From Solen grandis (taxonomy: Eukaryota; Mollusca; Bivalvia; Adapedonta; Solenidae), in the NCBI GenBank assembly GCA_021229015.1, contig CM037784.1:63747258-63811257 (forward strand): a stretch of DNA of 64,000 nucleotides, read 5' to 3'. The notes below the pieces were generated by a model. It saw only the letters and a list, made by a program, of their open reading frames with translations. It was not told the origin of the DNA and ran no database searches. A program made the translations under genes and the position numbers. This document shows, piece by piece, positions 1 through 11,165 of this stretch (positions are counted from its first letter, which is position 1; the number at the start of each line of letters is the position of its first letter).

Positions 1-1187
1 AAAATAATTTCTGATATATATGCGTTAATTCAAATATGTTGTTAACTTCACACGACCAAGGAAATTGAATATTTTATACATCAATCCATGCGCTTTAGAA
101 TGCAATGTATTCCATAATAATGTAACGTTATATCACATAAGATTTGATATCAGGGCAAAAAGGTTTTACGCGGTGTACAGCCATTATATTTTGACCGATT
201 TTCATCAACATTTCACAGAATGTATATGTAACCTCTGTGTGTATTCCTTATCCGGTTTTCCAAATTGAAAAGGCAATGGTTCTTGGCAATCCAAGTTTGA
301 ACCATTGAATCAAATTTCAAATACGTATAAAATCGCTTTCAGGTGGTTTAGAAAGTGGATTTTTGGACTGAATATTAGTCTTTAAGACTTATTTCTATTA
401 TGTGAGGATTAACGTCATTTGACGTCATAAGGTCATAAAGAAAGTTTGATATCTAAGCGTTAATTTCTATATGTTGCAAAGATCCAATGGGGCATGAAAA
501 ATTAACTTGATATATTTAAAATACTTAATATTTCATTTCATTGATTTTCTTATGCCTATGACGTCATATGAAACTTGACATTGTCTACATAAGTTTGTAC
601 GCGGTCTACAGCCATTATTTCAGGACGGATTTTCATCAAAATTTCACAGAATGTGTTTGTTACGCTTTAGATGTGCCAACCCGTCTCCGTTTTACCAAAT
701 ATGAAAAAGCAAGGATTTTGCTGGGCATCCTTACGTTCGTTTTCAAAATATTGAAAAGACCGAGGTTCTGTGGTGAAACAAAGTTTTGAAAATATGACCT
801 CGGAATTAAGTTTAGTATTTAAGAGACCCTATTCGAGGAAAAAAGCTGAATTTCACACATGTTGTAATTCAAAACGTTTTCTTTAGATTTCCATAGGTCA
901 GACGTCATTTGACGTAATGGGATCATAATATGTTTTCACTTTTGGTGCAATAAATTCAATGTGATCCCAATGGTCCAGAATTACAAAAATATAATAGCAT
1001 ATGTTAAATATGCTGAATTTTCATATGCAATAATATTCTTTTCATATGACATCAGGATAGACGTCAGATCAAAAAGTTTGTAAGCGCTCTGCAGACATTA
1101 TGAATTGATGAATTCGTCTAGAAACCTAATATTTTCTGCGTATTCCATATCAATAATTTTCAGTTTGATTGAGATTTTAATGGTTTG
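1..1187 (+). repeat. CRE-palindrome repeat array, block 1
   Basis: About two and a half diverged copies of a unit of roughly 455 bp. Each unit has a recognisable order: a doubled TGACGTCA palindrome; a 'GTACGCGGTCTACAGCCATT' core (here near 168, 599 and, degenerate, 1083); a 'TTTTCATCAAAATTTCACAG' stretch; 'GGCGAATCCAAGATTCGAA'; 'GTATAAAATCGCTT'; then a second TGACGTCA pair. Small open frames here (for example 65-268 and 568-789) are pieces of this repeat read in a chance frame. They recur as shifted, broken versions in other copies, so they are not called as genes. Confidence 0.85.
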
Positions 1188-1226
1188 CAGAAAGTCCTAT
1201 CGTTTGCCGTGTAAATGAAATCTAGT
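1188..1226 (+). repeat. Hairpin + CTAGT boundary motif H1
   Basis: The motif reads GCAGAAAGTCCTAT, then a weak stem CGTTTG / TAAATG (two G-T pairs), then TCTAGTTATTC and a pyrimidine run ending in CTTCC. The same arrangement with other stem sequences recurs near 6187, 12838, 15069, 19640, 22209, 25566 and, inverted, 28530. It marks the start of a new block of the CRE repeat. A hairpin just upstream of CTAG followed by T resembles the 3' end of Helitrons. Confidence 0.6.
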
Positions 1227-1722
1227 TATTCTTTTTTTCTTCCTAACTAAACGCTTATTTTTCTATGTTGCAATACTCCTAGGACGATGAAATTTTTATG
1301 ACTTTTTAGTCATGTGAGGAAATTTTGATTTCTATGATTTTCATATGCCTATGACGTCATATGACGTCACATTTGAAATATGCTACAAAAATTTGTACGC
1401 GGTCTACAGCCATTGTTTGTGAACCGATTTTCATCAAAATTTCACAGAATGTGTATGTTAGGCTCTAGTTGTGCATCCCGGTGTCCGTTTTTCCAAATTC
1501 GAAAAGGCAAAAGTTTCATTGCGAATCCAAAATTCGAACTAATGACGTCAAATTTCAAATGCGTATAAAATCGCTTCCAGAGGAGCAAGAAAGCTGATAT
1601 TTGGACTGAATATTAATCTCTAGGTCTTCTTCATATTCTGAAAAGATGAACACCAAATTACGTCACATGACGTCATAATGCTATTAAAACTTTCGTATTA
1701 AAACTAAACGGTTTTTAATCCC
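1227..1722 (+). repeat. CRE-palindrome repeat unit at the start of composite copy 1
   Basis: One unit beginning with a CTAACTAAACGCTTATTTTT subtype head. It carries the doubled TGACGTCA near 1352, the core at 1396 and a second, degraded CRE pair near 1660. It runs directly into the 1-kb AT-rich module. The frame at 1380-1568 is a repeat shadow. Confidence 0.8.
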
Positions 1723-2703
1723 TGTAGGCTTCATTTTTTGTATGATTTGCTTGAAATTTTGTCTGAAGATGCAGTATTAGATTCTATGGAGCCATGTCGC
1801 TTTCGTTTCCGGCAAGTCCCAAAGGTCAAGGTCATATATCAATTATCGGCTTTTTCTTCGGCCTTAATTATCTCAAAAACGGTAAATATTCTATCACGCC
1901 ACTATGCGTATAATTTGTAGTGCTTAGAAAGACCTTTCAGATGATATTTAGTTTTTGATGATCGGGGTTGAATTGGTTGAGTTATGGCGGAAAAATGAAA
2001 ATTTGGTAACCCCCAGTGTGTTTAACTGTTTATACCTCGAAAACCTTTGATTTTTCAAAATATGATGATGAATATTATTTGTAGAGCAATGTTTGGCCGT
2101 TATTTTGATGCCGAAACTTTAATGATTGGCCAAAGATTGATGGAGGAATGGGAAGAAAACGAAATTCGTGTATGTAGCTTTGGTGAATTTTTCATTTTTC
2201 AGGTGGTTTAAGAGCTTGTATCTCAAAAAGTATTAGTAATATTCCCAAACATAAAGCGTGTGAAATGTAGAGAATTTTCAGACAATTATTTTGGTACCTT
2301 AAGTTTTGAAATTGAACAAAGTATAAGGAAGTTACATCAAAAATAAGAATTTAAACATGTAGAATCTCAGCGATTCTGCCGTGTTGTTAAAGTTCTACGG
2401 CTAATATCTCAAAGCTCATTAGAAATAAGTCCACACCTTAAGCAAGTGAGATGTAGAGAATTTTAAGACGATTATTTTGGTACCTAGAGTTTTAAAATTG
2501 ATTAAAGTATAAGGAAGTTACATCAAAAATACGAATATAAACCCAAGTGTAAGAATTTTCGAGAAATATCCTACTTTCGCTTTCACGTTAATTGAAGCAT
2601 TTTCGGAAAATATGTAAGTTTACAGCTATGTATTAGTCATAGAAATTGCAAACAACTTTTTACTTATATCATATTGATATTACTAGCTAAACAAGCGTAC
2701 CCT
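1723..2703 (+). repeat. 1-kb AT-rich module, copy 1
   Basis: Begins near CCTGTAGGCTTCATTTTTTG and ends near TATTACTAGCTAAACAAGCG. Close copies lie at 6753-7712, 15601-16562 and 20201-21180, with an inverted fragment at 27813-28015. Inside, a sub-motif containing TTTTGGTACC followed by GTATAAGGAAGTTACATC appears twice (around 2290-2345 and 2475-2530), so the module has internal duplication. There is no sustained coding frame. It always follows a CRE unit and precedes the Meta-type SINE, so it is part of a larger mobile or duplicated composite. Confidence 0.8.
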
Positions 2704-3000
2704 TTCCGATGGCCGAGTGGTTAGAGCGTCCGCCTCGGGAGCGGAAGGTCGTGGGTTCGATCCCGACTCGACATACCAAAGTCGTAACAAATGGTACTGT
2801 TATAGCTCCCTTGCTTGGCGCTCGGCATATAAGGGTATTTGCAGGACTGGTTAGCAAGGTATCAGGAAGATGTGACTGGGTGTGGTATCATGCCACATGT
2901 CTACGGCGTGATATTGCAGTGTGGTAGTCCTATACCCGCATGAAGTAGACATCGTGACTGGCTGAATTACTGTCGGTGGGACGTTAAACCCAACAAACAA
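2704..3000 (+). mobile_element. tRNA-derived SINE with GGGACGTTAAAC tail (copy 1)
   Basis: A tRNA-like head occupies 2708-2775. It has an A-box-like GGCCGAGTGGTTAGAGC, an anticodon arm TCCGC-CTCGGGA-GCGGA (anticodon position CGG) and a B box GGGTTCGATCC. The body includes GCTCCCTTGCTTGGCGCTC and GACTGGGTGTGGTATCATGC. The 3' end is GTCGGTGGGACGTTAAAC followed by an (AACA) tail. This tail and central region match the bivalve RUDI/MetaSINE type as I remember it. All four composite copies carry it at the same place, so the insertion predates their duplication. It is not a functional tRNA gene: no proper acceptor stem pairs around it. Confidence 0.8.
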
Positions 3001-3224
3001 ACTGATATCATATATAGCAGTGTTTACTACACCGATCCCTACACACGAGATGTGCACACAGGCGCATGTTGACGTCTTTTGTTAACATTTATTAAAGTTG
3101 CTTAAATTATCATGTTTATAGATAAACATTTACATAAGAATGAGGAGTTTCGGAAATATTTTTTGCAAAGGGACTCCTAAGGAAAGAAAAAGATGCTAAA
3201 TTAAATACTAAAATACAAGTATAG

Positions 3225-3425
3225 TTTATTAGGTTTAACGTCCCACCGACAGTATTTAAGTCTTTTGGAGAAACTTAAAGTAGTGTTGTCACACTGCACA
3301 GTATCACGTCGTAGACAGTTGGCATGATACCACACCCAGTCACATTATCCGGACACCGGGCCTTCAGTCCTAGAACTACCTTTATTAAGCTGAGCGCCAA
3401 CCAAGGGAGCTATACCAGTACCTAT
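3225..3425 (-). mobile_element. SINE 3' fragment, inverted (copy 1)
   Basis: The reverse complement begins in the SINE body and ends in the GTCGGTGGGACGTTAAAC tail, here read as GTTTAACGTCCCACCGACAG at 3235-3254. The tRNA head is missing (5' truncation), as is usual for retroposed SINEs. The same inverted fragment recurs at 8245-8450 in the duplicate. The flanks 3001-3224 and 3426-3888 are AT-rich and show nothing I recognise. Confidence 0.75.
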
Positions 3426-3888
3426 GTTTACGAATTTGGTAAATACAAGAATTGAATAATTGATATAAAGTTTTTAAACAATTTACAGATCATGTGTTAT
3501 CTCGTTTGATTTGGTATTTCCGGGGTATTCCTAGCCTTGATATCTTCCGCTGACACCGACATTTTTAAACGATTATTTTTTACATATTTCGTTCTTTCCT
3601 TAATGTCAATCAGTTGATATTTTCTGATTTCTCAACTAATTCAAACAAGATAAATAAATTAAAAAAAACAGCCATCACATAAATTGATTGAAATCTGAAA
3701 AAGAAATGAGCCGACGGTCAAAAAATGCGCGAAATTTATGTGTTACATCCATATTTGGAAAGCACGTGCACGTGTGTGAATACTTTAACAACACGCTGAC
3801 ATAGCACTTATATGGCGCCATCTTCTAATATAGCAGCATAACGTAGTAATAGGGCGGGGTAAACTCTAAGTTAGTCAGTGTTAATTAA

Positions 3889-5515
3889 GTATAGGTTATT
3901 GTTTTTTTAGTAAGCATTAAGTCCATTAAATCGGTGTGGCGCGGCAAAGCAGCGCGACCGATTTAATGGACTTAATGCTTACTAAATAACACTAACCTAC
4001 TTAGTGTTTGAAATTATGTTTTGAAATTTAACGCAGTCGCACATTCCAAATATAGTATTGATTTTTTAGACTCCGCCCTATCAACCTGTTCCCGGCGTGA
4101 TTTACATCACGTGACATGTAACATGTTATGTCAAAGGTCAATGCGTCGCTCTAGCTGTGTATGTCTGTGTAGATCTACGCTCCAAATGCGCATTGAACCG
4201 GAAGCCGACTTTGATCTCTTCGGCAAAAAAGTGGTGATTGAAATTTGAATAAAAGATACTGTTTAGAAAGGTTCATATATCTGCACCTATATATGTTGTG
4301 TTTTGGACATTATTTTTTTTTATTTAAGTAACCCTTGTTTGTAAGTGTGTTTTTTTTCTTCTCTTCTCATTATTTATATACATTTTTCAATTTGAATTTA
4401 TTTAATCGGATATTTACTTAATTGCTTTGTTTAGTAATAAGTTATATATTGCCCATTCTGGGTTAACATGTGTAGACATTGAAATTACACAAGTGTCTTT
4501 AAAGCGATGACCGATACTAATGTTGTTAGAACTTGTGGTCTTACTTATTTTTTAAAATCTTCGATGTTGTATCATCATTATTTAGGCAATAATACATGTT
4601 TAAACTAAACTAAGTGGAAGGGTAGAGTTCTTTTGTTATTTTAGATTAATCAGAATGCTGGTGAGTAAATGTTTGTTCTCTATGGTTGCTGTGTATTATT
4701 TTTTGTCGATGTTCATGCGTTCACATCAAAAATCCCTGTAACACGTTACACATGCGTGGACTAAGACCACAATTTAAATTTACTATATGTTCTATATAAG
4801 CATATATACAAATGACAATTTCTGTAAGGGACATTGGCATCCAAACTTACCCTCATTAGATAGATCTATTCAAGAGAAATAATTCTGTACATTTTAAACA
4901 TGGAATCACCCGACTACTTTTTGACCTATTTAAGGCCAAATAACATGCGTATGAATTTAGTGCACCGGTCGGCCATTTCACGCCAATTTTCTCAAAAATT
5001 CCCCCCTCAGTAATGCTAAACTATTAAGATTGTTGTGCAATAAGGCCTCCAAATTGGGCATTTTATGACTATTTTAACTGTTCTATAGAATTCAATCCTT
5101 TATTGCATGTCTTTCAGTCAAAATCTCACCTTAATTCAGCATTAAATAGGGTCACTGTTTTCTGTGTAGGCACATCCGGTAACCAAGGGCAGGTAATTGT
5201 GGTCTTAGTCTATTTTGGTGAACACATAAAGCTCCGCTTCTCGACACATCTTGACGCACACGCGCAGTGAAGGTGCTTGAAGCTGGTTTTAAATTGATCA
5301 GTTGATTTAGCGGAATAGTGTTTAGTGACAAGTTGATGCCGATTAAATGAATTAAATGGAGACAAAATTTTGAAAAAATGGAATGATTTCATTGGACAAA
5401 ATATAATTTCAAACACTAGGAGAGAATTTAACAGTTAAGAAGCCGTCACTCGCTACGCTCGTTCTGGCTTCTTAACTGTTAAATTCTCTCTTAATAAACA
5501 CTAACTATAACGAAT
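3889..5515. mobile_element. Hairpin-bounded non-autonomous element, copy 1
   Basis: About 1.6 kb bordered by related outer ends (TATAGGTTA.TGTT on the left, AACACTAACTATA on the right). Just inside each end is a long perfect hairpin: a 27-bp stem at 3909-3935/3957-3983 and a 25-bp stem at 5420-5444/5466-5490, each with a 21-nt loop. Inside the hairpins a second inverted pair, TTAGTGTTTGAAATTAT (about 4000) and ATAATTTCAAACACTAG (about 5402), closes the internal region. The interior has no convincing gene. A 75-codon frame at 4021-4248 is conserved in the second copy, but only as part of the duplicated DNA. Family unknown; the exact boundaries are tentative. Confidence 0.6.
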
Positions 5516-5782
5516 ACAGTCGTCTCCATCGTATGTACAAACATTATTAAAATTTAACTCACGAGGCTACACGCGTCGACGAATCTATTGCATGGTAGCA
5601 TTTACGGTTTTATTCCCGCGACTGTACACGAAATTAAAAAAAAAAATTGATATGTAGAATTAATAGGTTTAAGTTTAATTGCTTATATTTTGAATACCTA
5701 TAAAACTAGACCCAAATATGCTACAATTGAATTGTAGGGATTTTCAGGACATTCATTTTGGTACCTAGAATACTAAACTTGG
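5516..5782 (+). repeat. Composite-element segment shared by copies 1-3
   Basis: Starts with ATACAGTCGTCTCCATCGTA and ends in a TTTTGGTACCTAGAAT motif like that of the 1-kb module. It is homologous to 10544-10770 and 17765-18040. No coding potential is seen. It gives the alignment frame that reveals the SINE insertion immediately downstream. Confidence 0.65.
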
Positions 5783-6010
5783 AATCTCTCAGCCCCTCAC
5801 CGCTGTGGGTTCGAATTCCGGTAGGGACTTCGGATTTTTCATGTAAGGAAGCCTTCCAGCTGGCTTGCGGTAGGTCGGTGGTTATATCCGCGTATCTCTG
5901 TGTACTCGGGGTCTTCCTCCACCTGTAATTAGCTGGACGTCTCTATATGATTGAAATACTATCACAGCGACGGTAAACCCCAATACAAAAACAACAACAA
6001 CAACAACAAT
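5783..6010 (+). mobile_element. 5'-truncated type-II tRNA-derived SINE (copy 1)
   Basis: Begins within the tRNA-like head (CCCCTCACCGCTGTGGGTTCG holds the long variable arm and B box). It continues through GGAAGCCTTCCAGCTGGCTT and GTCTTCCTCCACCTG and ends in GACGGTAAACCCCAATAC plus an (AAC)n tail. A full-length relative with a Leu/Ser-like head lies inverted at 47305-47562. The insertion is flanked by TAAACTTGG / TAAAATTGG. The third composite copy has the empty site at 18027-18042, so the target duplication is directly supported. Confidence 0.8.
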
Positions 6011-6186
6011 TAAAATTGGTCAAGTTATAAGAAAGCGATATCAAAATAAAGATTTATTTATTTTCGACATATGGCTTACTTCACAAAGTTCATGCATGAG
6101 AAGTCCATACGAAAAAAAAGAGTAAAAGGTAGGAAATATAATATATATTCTTTCTAACGGTATTAATCTTTACATTTCAAAATGTT
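6011..6186 (+). repeat. End of composite copy 1
   Basis: AT-rich sequence (AAGCGATATCAAAATAAAGA, then CTAACGGTATTAATCTTTAC) that matches 10993-11165 at the end of copy 2. Homology between the copies stops at this TTACATTT point. Copy 1 then runs into hairpin H2, while copy 2 runs into a CRE array without a hairpin. Confidence 0.6.
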
Positions 6187-6226
6187 GCAGAAAGTCTTAT
6201 CATTCGTATCAACGAATGAAATCTAG
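6187..6226 (+). repeat. Hairpin + CTAGT boundary motif H2
   Basis: GCAGAAAGTCTTAT is followed by the perfect 7-bp stem CATTCGT / ACGAATG with a 4-nt loop, then AAAT and CTAGTTC. The stem differs from H3, H5 and H6 on both arms, yet pairing is kept. Confidence 0.65.
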
Positions 6227-6752
6227 TTCTTATTCTTCTTATTCTTTTTTTCTTCCTCTTGTATTTGTGTTAATTTCGATGTGTTGCCAATGGCCCAAAA
6301 CAATGAAAATTTTATGGCATATATTTCAAACCATGTGCTTTCGAATGCAATGAATTTCATATTCATATGACGTCATATAACGTCAGATTTGACGTCAGAT
6401 GAAAAAGTTTGTACGCAGTCTAAAGCCATCATTTCTGGACCAATTTTCATCAAAATTTAACAGAATGTGTATGTTAGGCTCTAGTTGTGCCTTTCGGTGT
6501 CCGTTTTACGAAATTCGAAAAGGCAAAAGTTTTATGGCGAATCCAAGATTCGAACTAATGACGTGAAATTTCAAATGCGTATAAAATCGCTTCCAGAAAA
6601 GCTAGAAAGCTGAGATTTGGATTGAATATTAATCTCTAGGTCTTCTTTGTAGTCTGAAAAGATGAACACCAAATGACGTCATATGACGTCATAATGCAAA
6701 TAATGCAAATAAAACTTTCGTATTAAAACTTAACGGTTTTTAAGCCCTGTAG
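6227..6752 (+). repeat. CRE-palindrome repeat unit, composite copy 2
   Basis: The head subtype is CTCTTGTATTTGTGTTAATT, unlike the head of copy 1. The core is at 6410 and CRE motifs occur near 6365-6390 and 6675-6690. It leads into the 1-kb module. The difference in head subtype from copy 1 places the duplication breakpoint inside this homologous repeat. Confidence 0.8.
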
Positions 6753-7712
6753 ACTTCATTTTTTGTATGATTTGCTTGAAATTTTGTCTGAAGATGCAGT
6801 ATTAGATTCTATAGAGCCATGTCACTTCCGATTCCGGCAAATCCAAAAGGTCAAGGTCAAATATTAATTATCGGCTTTTTCTTCGGCCTTAAATATCTCA
6901 AAAACGGTAAATATTCTATCGAGACACTATGCGTATAATTTGTAGTGCTTAGAAAGACCTAAGTTTTTGATGATCGGGGTTGAATTGGTTGAGTTATGGC
7001 GGAAAAATGAAAATTTGGTAACCCCCAGTGTGTTTAACAGTTTATACCTCGTAAACCTTTGATTTTTGAAAATATGATGATGAATATTATTTGTAGAGCA
7101 ATGTTTGGCCGTTCTTTTGATGCCTAAACTTTAATGATTGGCCAATGATTGATGGAGAAATGGGAAAAAACGTAATTCGTGTATGTAGCTTTGGTGAATT
7201 TTTCATTTTTCAGGTGGTTTAAGAGCTTGTATCTTAAAAAGTATTTGTAATATTCCTAAGCATAAAGCATGTGAAATGTAGAGAATTTTCAGACGATTAT
7301 TTTGGTACCTTAAATTTTGAAATTGATCAAAGTATAAGGAAGTTACATCAAAAATAAGAATTTAAACATGCAGAATTTCAGCGATTCTGCCGTGTTGTTA
7401 AAGTTCTACGGCTAATATCTCAAAGCTCATTAGAAATAAGTCCACACCTTAAGCAAGTGAGATGTAGAGAATTTTAAGTCGATTATTTTGGTACCTAGAG
7501 TTTTAAAATTGATTAAAGTATAAGGAAGTTACATCAAAAATACGAATATAAACCCCAAGTGTAAGAATTTTCGAGAAATATCCTACTTTCGCTTTCACGT
7601 TAATTGAAGCATTTTCGGAAAATATGTAAGTTTACAGCTATGTATTAGTCATAGAAATTGCAAACAACTTTTTACTTATATCATATTGATATTACTAGCT
7701 AAACAAGCGTAC
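6753..7712 (+). repeat. 1-kb AT-rich module, copy 2
   Basis: Close copy of 1723-2703 with scattered substitutions and small indels, among them a shortened stretch near 6958. Non-coding. Confidence 0.8.
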
Positions 7713-8015
7713 CCTTTCCGGTGGCCGAGTGATTAGAGCGTCCGCCTCGGGAGCGGAAGGTCGTGGGTTCGATCCCCGACCCGACATACCAAAGTCGTAA
7801 AAAATGGTACTGTTATAGCTCCCTTGCTTGGCGCTCAGCATATAAGGGTATTTGCAGGACTGGTTAGCGCGGTATCAGGATGATGTGACTGGGTGTGGTA
7901 TCATGCCACATGTCTACGGCGTGATACTGCAGTGTGGTAGTCCTATACCCGCATGAAGTAGACATCGTGACTGGCTAAATTACTGTCGGTGGGACGTTAA
8001 ACCAAACAAACAAAC
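7713..8015 (+). mobile_element. tRNA-derived SINE with GGGACGTTAAAC tail (copy 2)
   Basis: Same element and site as 2704-3000. The tRNA-like head has the CTCGGGA anticodon loop and B box GGTTCGATCCCCGAC. The tail is GTCGGTGGGACGTTAAACC followed by AAACAAACAAAC. Confidence 0.8.
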
Positions 8016-8244
8016 TGATATCATATACAGCAGTGTTTACTACACCGACCCCTACACACGAGGTGTGCACACAGGCGCATGTTGACGTCTTTTGTAAACA
8101 TTTATTAAAGTTGCGTAAATAATGATGTTTATAGATAAACATTTACATAAGAATGAGGAGTTTCGGAAATATTTTTTGCAAAGGGACTCCTAAGGAAAGA
8201 AAAAGATGCTAAATTAAATACTAAAATACAAGTATAGTTTATTA

Positions 8245-8450
8245 GGTTTACCTCCCACCGACAGTATTTAAGTCTTTTGGAGACAATGTCTACTTGAGAC
8301 AAATGTAGTGTTGTCACACTGCACAGTATCACGTCGTAGACAGTTGGCATGATACCACACCCAGTCACATTATCCAGACACCGGGCCATCAGTCCTAGAA
8401 CTACCCTTATTAAGCTGAGCGCCAACCAAGGGAGCTATACCAGTACCTAT
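8245..8450 (-). mobile_element. SINE 3' fragment, inverted (copy 2)
   Basis: Duplicate of 3225-3425, with an extra GAGACAATGTCTACTTGAGA segment near 8281 that copy 1 has lost. A 98-codon frame at 8129-8425 on the minus strand lies inside this SINE and is not a gene. 8451-8916 is AT-rich with nothing recognised. Confidence 0.75.
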
Positions 8451-8916
8451 GTTTACGAATTTGGTAAATACAAGAATTGAATAATTGATATAACGTTTTT
8501 AAACAACTTACAGATCATGTGTTATCTCGTTTGATTTGATATTTCCGGGGTATTCCTAGCCTTGATATCTTCCGCTGACACCGACTTTTTTAAACGATTA
8601 TTTTTTACATATTTCGTTCTTTCCTTAATGTCAATTAGTTGATATTTTCTGATTTCTCAACTAATTCAAACAAGATAAATAAATAAAAAAAACAGCCATC
8701 ACATAAATTGATTGAAATCTGAAAAAGAATTGAGCCGACGGTCAAAAAATGCGCGAAATTATGTGTTACATCCATATTTAAAAAGCGCGTGCACGTGTGT
8801 GAATACTTTAACAACACGCTGACGTAACACTTATATGGCGCCATCTTCTAATATAGCTTCTAATATAACGTAGTAATAGGGCGGGACAAACTCTAAGTTA
8901 GTCAGTGTTAATTAAG

Positions 8917-10543
8917 TATAGGTTAGTGTTTTTTTAGTAAGCATTAAGTCCATTAAATCGGTGTGGCGCGGCAAAGCCGCGCGACCGTTTTAATGGACTT
9001 AATGCTTACTAAATAACACTAACCTATTTAGTGTTTGAAATTATGTTTTGAAATTTAACGCAGTCGCACATTCCAAATATAGTATTGATTTTTTAGACTC
9101 CGCCCTATCAACCTGTTCCCGGCGTGAATTACATCACGTGACATGTAACATGTTATGTCAAAGGTCAATGCGTCGATCTAGCTGTGTATATCTGTGTAGA
9201 TCTACGCTCCAAATGCGCATTGAACCGGAAGCCGACTTTGATCTCTTCGGCAAAAAAGTGGTGATTGAAATTTGAATAAAAGATACTGTTTAGCAAGGTT
9301 CATATATCTGCACCTATATATGTTGTGTTTTGGACATTATTTTTTTTTATTTAAGTAACCCTTGTTTGTAAGGGTGTTTTTTTTTCTTCTCTTCTCATTA
9401 TATACATTTTTCAAGTTGAATTTATTTAATCGGATATTTACTTAATCGCTTTGTTTAGTAATCACTTATATATTGCCCATTCTGTGTTAACATGTGTAGA
9501 CATTGAAATTACACAAGTGTCTTTAAAGCGATGACCGATACTAATGTTGTTAGAACTTGTGGTCAGACCCTCTTACTTATTTTTTAAAATCTTCAATGTT
9601 GCATCATCATTACTTAGGCAATAATACATGTTTAAACTAAACTAAGCGGAAGGGTAGAGTTCTTTTGTTATTTTGGATTAATCAGAATGCTAGTGAGTAA
9701 ATGTTTGTTCTCTATGGTTGCTGTGTATTATTTTTTGTCGATGTTCATGCGATCACATCAAAAATCCCTGTAACACGTTACACATGCGTGATATGGACTA
9801 AGACCACAATTTAAATTTACTATATGTTCTATATAAGCATATATACAAATGACAATTTCTGTAAGGGAAATTGGAATCCAAACTTACCCTCATTAGACAG
9901 ATCTATTCAAGAGAAATAATTCTGTACATTTTAAACATGGGATCACCTGACTACTTTTGACCTATTTAAGGCCAAGTAACATGCGTATGAATTTAGTGCA
10001 CCGGTCGGCCATTTCACACCATTTTTCTCAAAAATTCCCCTCTCAGTAATGCTAAACTATTAAGATTGTTGTGCAATAATGCCTCCAAATTGGGCATTTT
10101 ATGACTATTTAACTGTGTTCTATAGAATTTAATTCTTTATTGCATGTCTTTCAGTCAAAAACTCACCTTAATTAAGCATTAAATAGGGTCACTGTTTTCT
10201 GTGTAGGCACATCAGGATACCGGTAACCAAGGGCAGGTGATTGTGGTCTTAGTCCATATTGGTGAACACATAAAGCTCCGCTTCTCGACACAACTTGACG
10301 CACATGCGCAGTGAAGGTGCTTGAAGCTGGTTTTAAACTGATCAGCTGATTTAGCGGAATAGTGTTTAGTAACAAGTTGATGCCGATTAAATGAATTAAA
10401 TGGAGACAAAAAAATTGAAAAAATGGAATGATTTCATTGGACAAAATATAATTTCAAACACTAGGAGAGAATTTAACAGTTAAGAAGCCGCTCGTTCTGG
10501 CTTCTTAACTGTTAAATTCTCTCTTAATAAACACTAACTATAA
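8917..10543. mobile_element. Hairpin-bounded non-autonomous element, copy 2
   Basis: Matches 3889-5515. The left stem is 8937-8963/8984-9010 with one mismatch. The right stem is 10465-10489/10499-10523 with a loop shortened to 9 nt. Retention of both hairpins despite loop changes is consistent with a structural role or with recent duplication. The interior frames (9048-9275, and 10172-10444 on the minus strand) do not resemble a known protein. Confidence 0.6.
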
Positions 10544-10770
10544 CGTACTACAGTCGTCTCCATCGTATGTACAAGCATTATTGAAATTTACGGTTTTATT
10601 TCCGCGGCTGTACACGAAATTAAAAAAAAAGAATTTTGATATGCAGAATTAACAGGCTTAAGTTTAATTGCTTATATTTTGAAAACCGATAAAACTAGAC
10701 CCAAATATGCTACAATTGAATTGTAGGGATTTTCAGGACATATATTTTGGTACCTAGAATACTAAAATTG
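10544..10770 (+). repeat. Composite-element segment, copy 2
   Basis: Homologous to 5516-5782 but lacking part of the GAGGCTACACGCGTCGACGA stretch. It ends at the TAAAATTG target of the next SINE. Confidence 0.65.
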
Positions 10771-10990
10771 AAATCTCTCAGCCCCTCACCGCTGTGGGTT
10801 CGAATTCCGGTAGGGACTTCGGATTTTTCATGTGAGGAAGCCTTCCAGCTGGCTTGCGGTAGGTCGGTGGTTCTATCCGGGTACCTCTGTGTACTCGGGG
10901 TCTTCCTCCACCTGTAATTAGCTGAACGTCTCTATATGATTGAAATACTATCACAACGACGGTAAACCTCAATACAACAACAACAACAAC
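10771..10990 (+). mobile_element. 5'-truncated type-II tRNA-derived SINE (copy 2)
   Basis: Same insertion as 5783-6010. It is flanked by TAAAATTG (10763-10770) and TAAGATTG (10991-10998), the target site duplication. The minus-strand frame 10778-10972 is a SINE shadow. Confidence 0.8.
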
Positions 10991-10992
10991 TA

Positions 10993-11165
10993 AGATTGGT
11001 CATGTTATAAGAAAGCGATATCAAAATAAAGATTTATTTATTTTTGACATATGGCTTATTTCACAAAATTCATGCATGAGAAGTCCATACGAAAAAAAAA
11101 GTAAAAGTTAGGAAATATATTCTTTCTATATATATATATTCTTTCAAACGGTATTAATCTTTACA
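10993..11165 (+). repeat. End of composite copy 2
   Basis: Matches 6011-6180, with an expanded TATATATA run near 11128. Homology with copy 1 ends at TTAATCTTTACATTT. Confidence 0.6.

Noticed and set aside
2708..2775. tRNA gene with CGG anticodon
   Set aside because: The A and B boxes and anticodon arm are present, but there is no pairing acceptor stem. It is fused to a SINE body and repeated at 7721, 16575 and 21190.
4021..4248. 75-codon ORF conserved in two copies (4021-4248 and 9048-9275)
   Set aside because: Conservation is explained by the recent 5-kb duplication. No known domain, and surrounding DNA is equally conserved.
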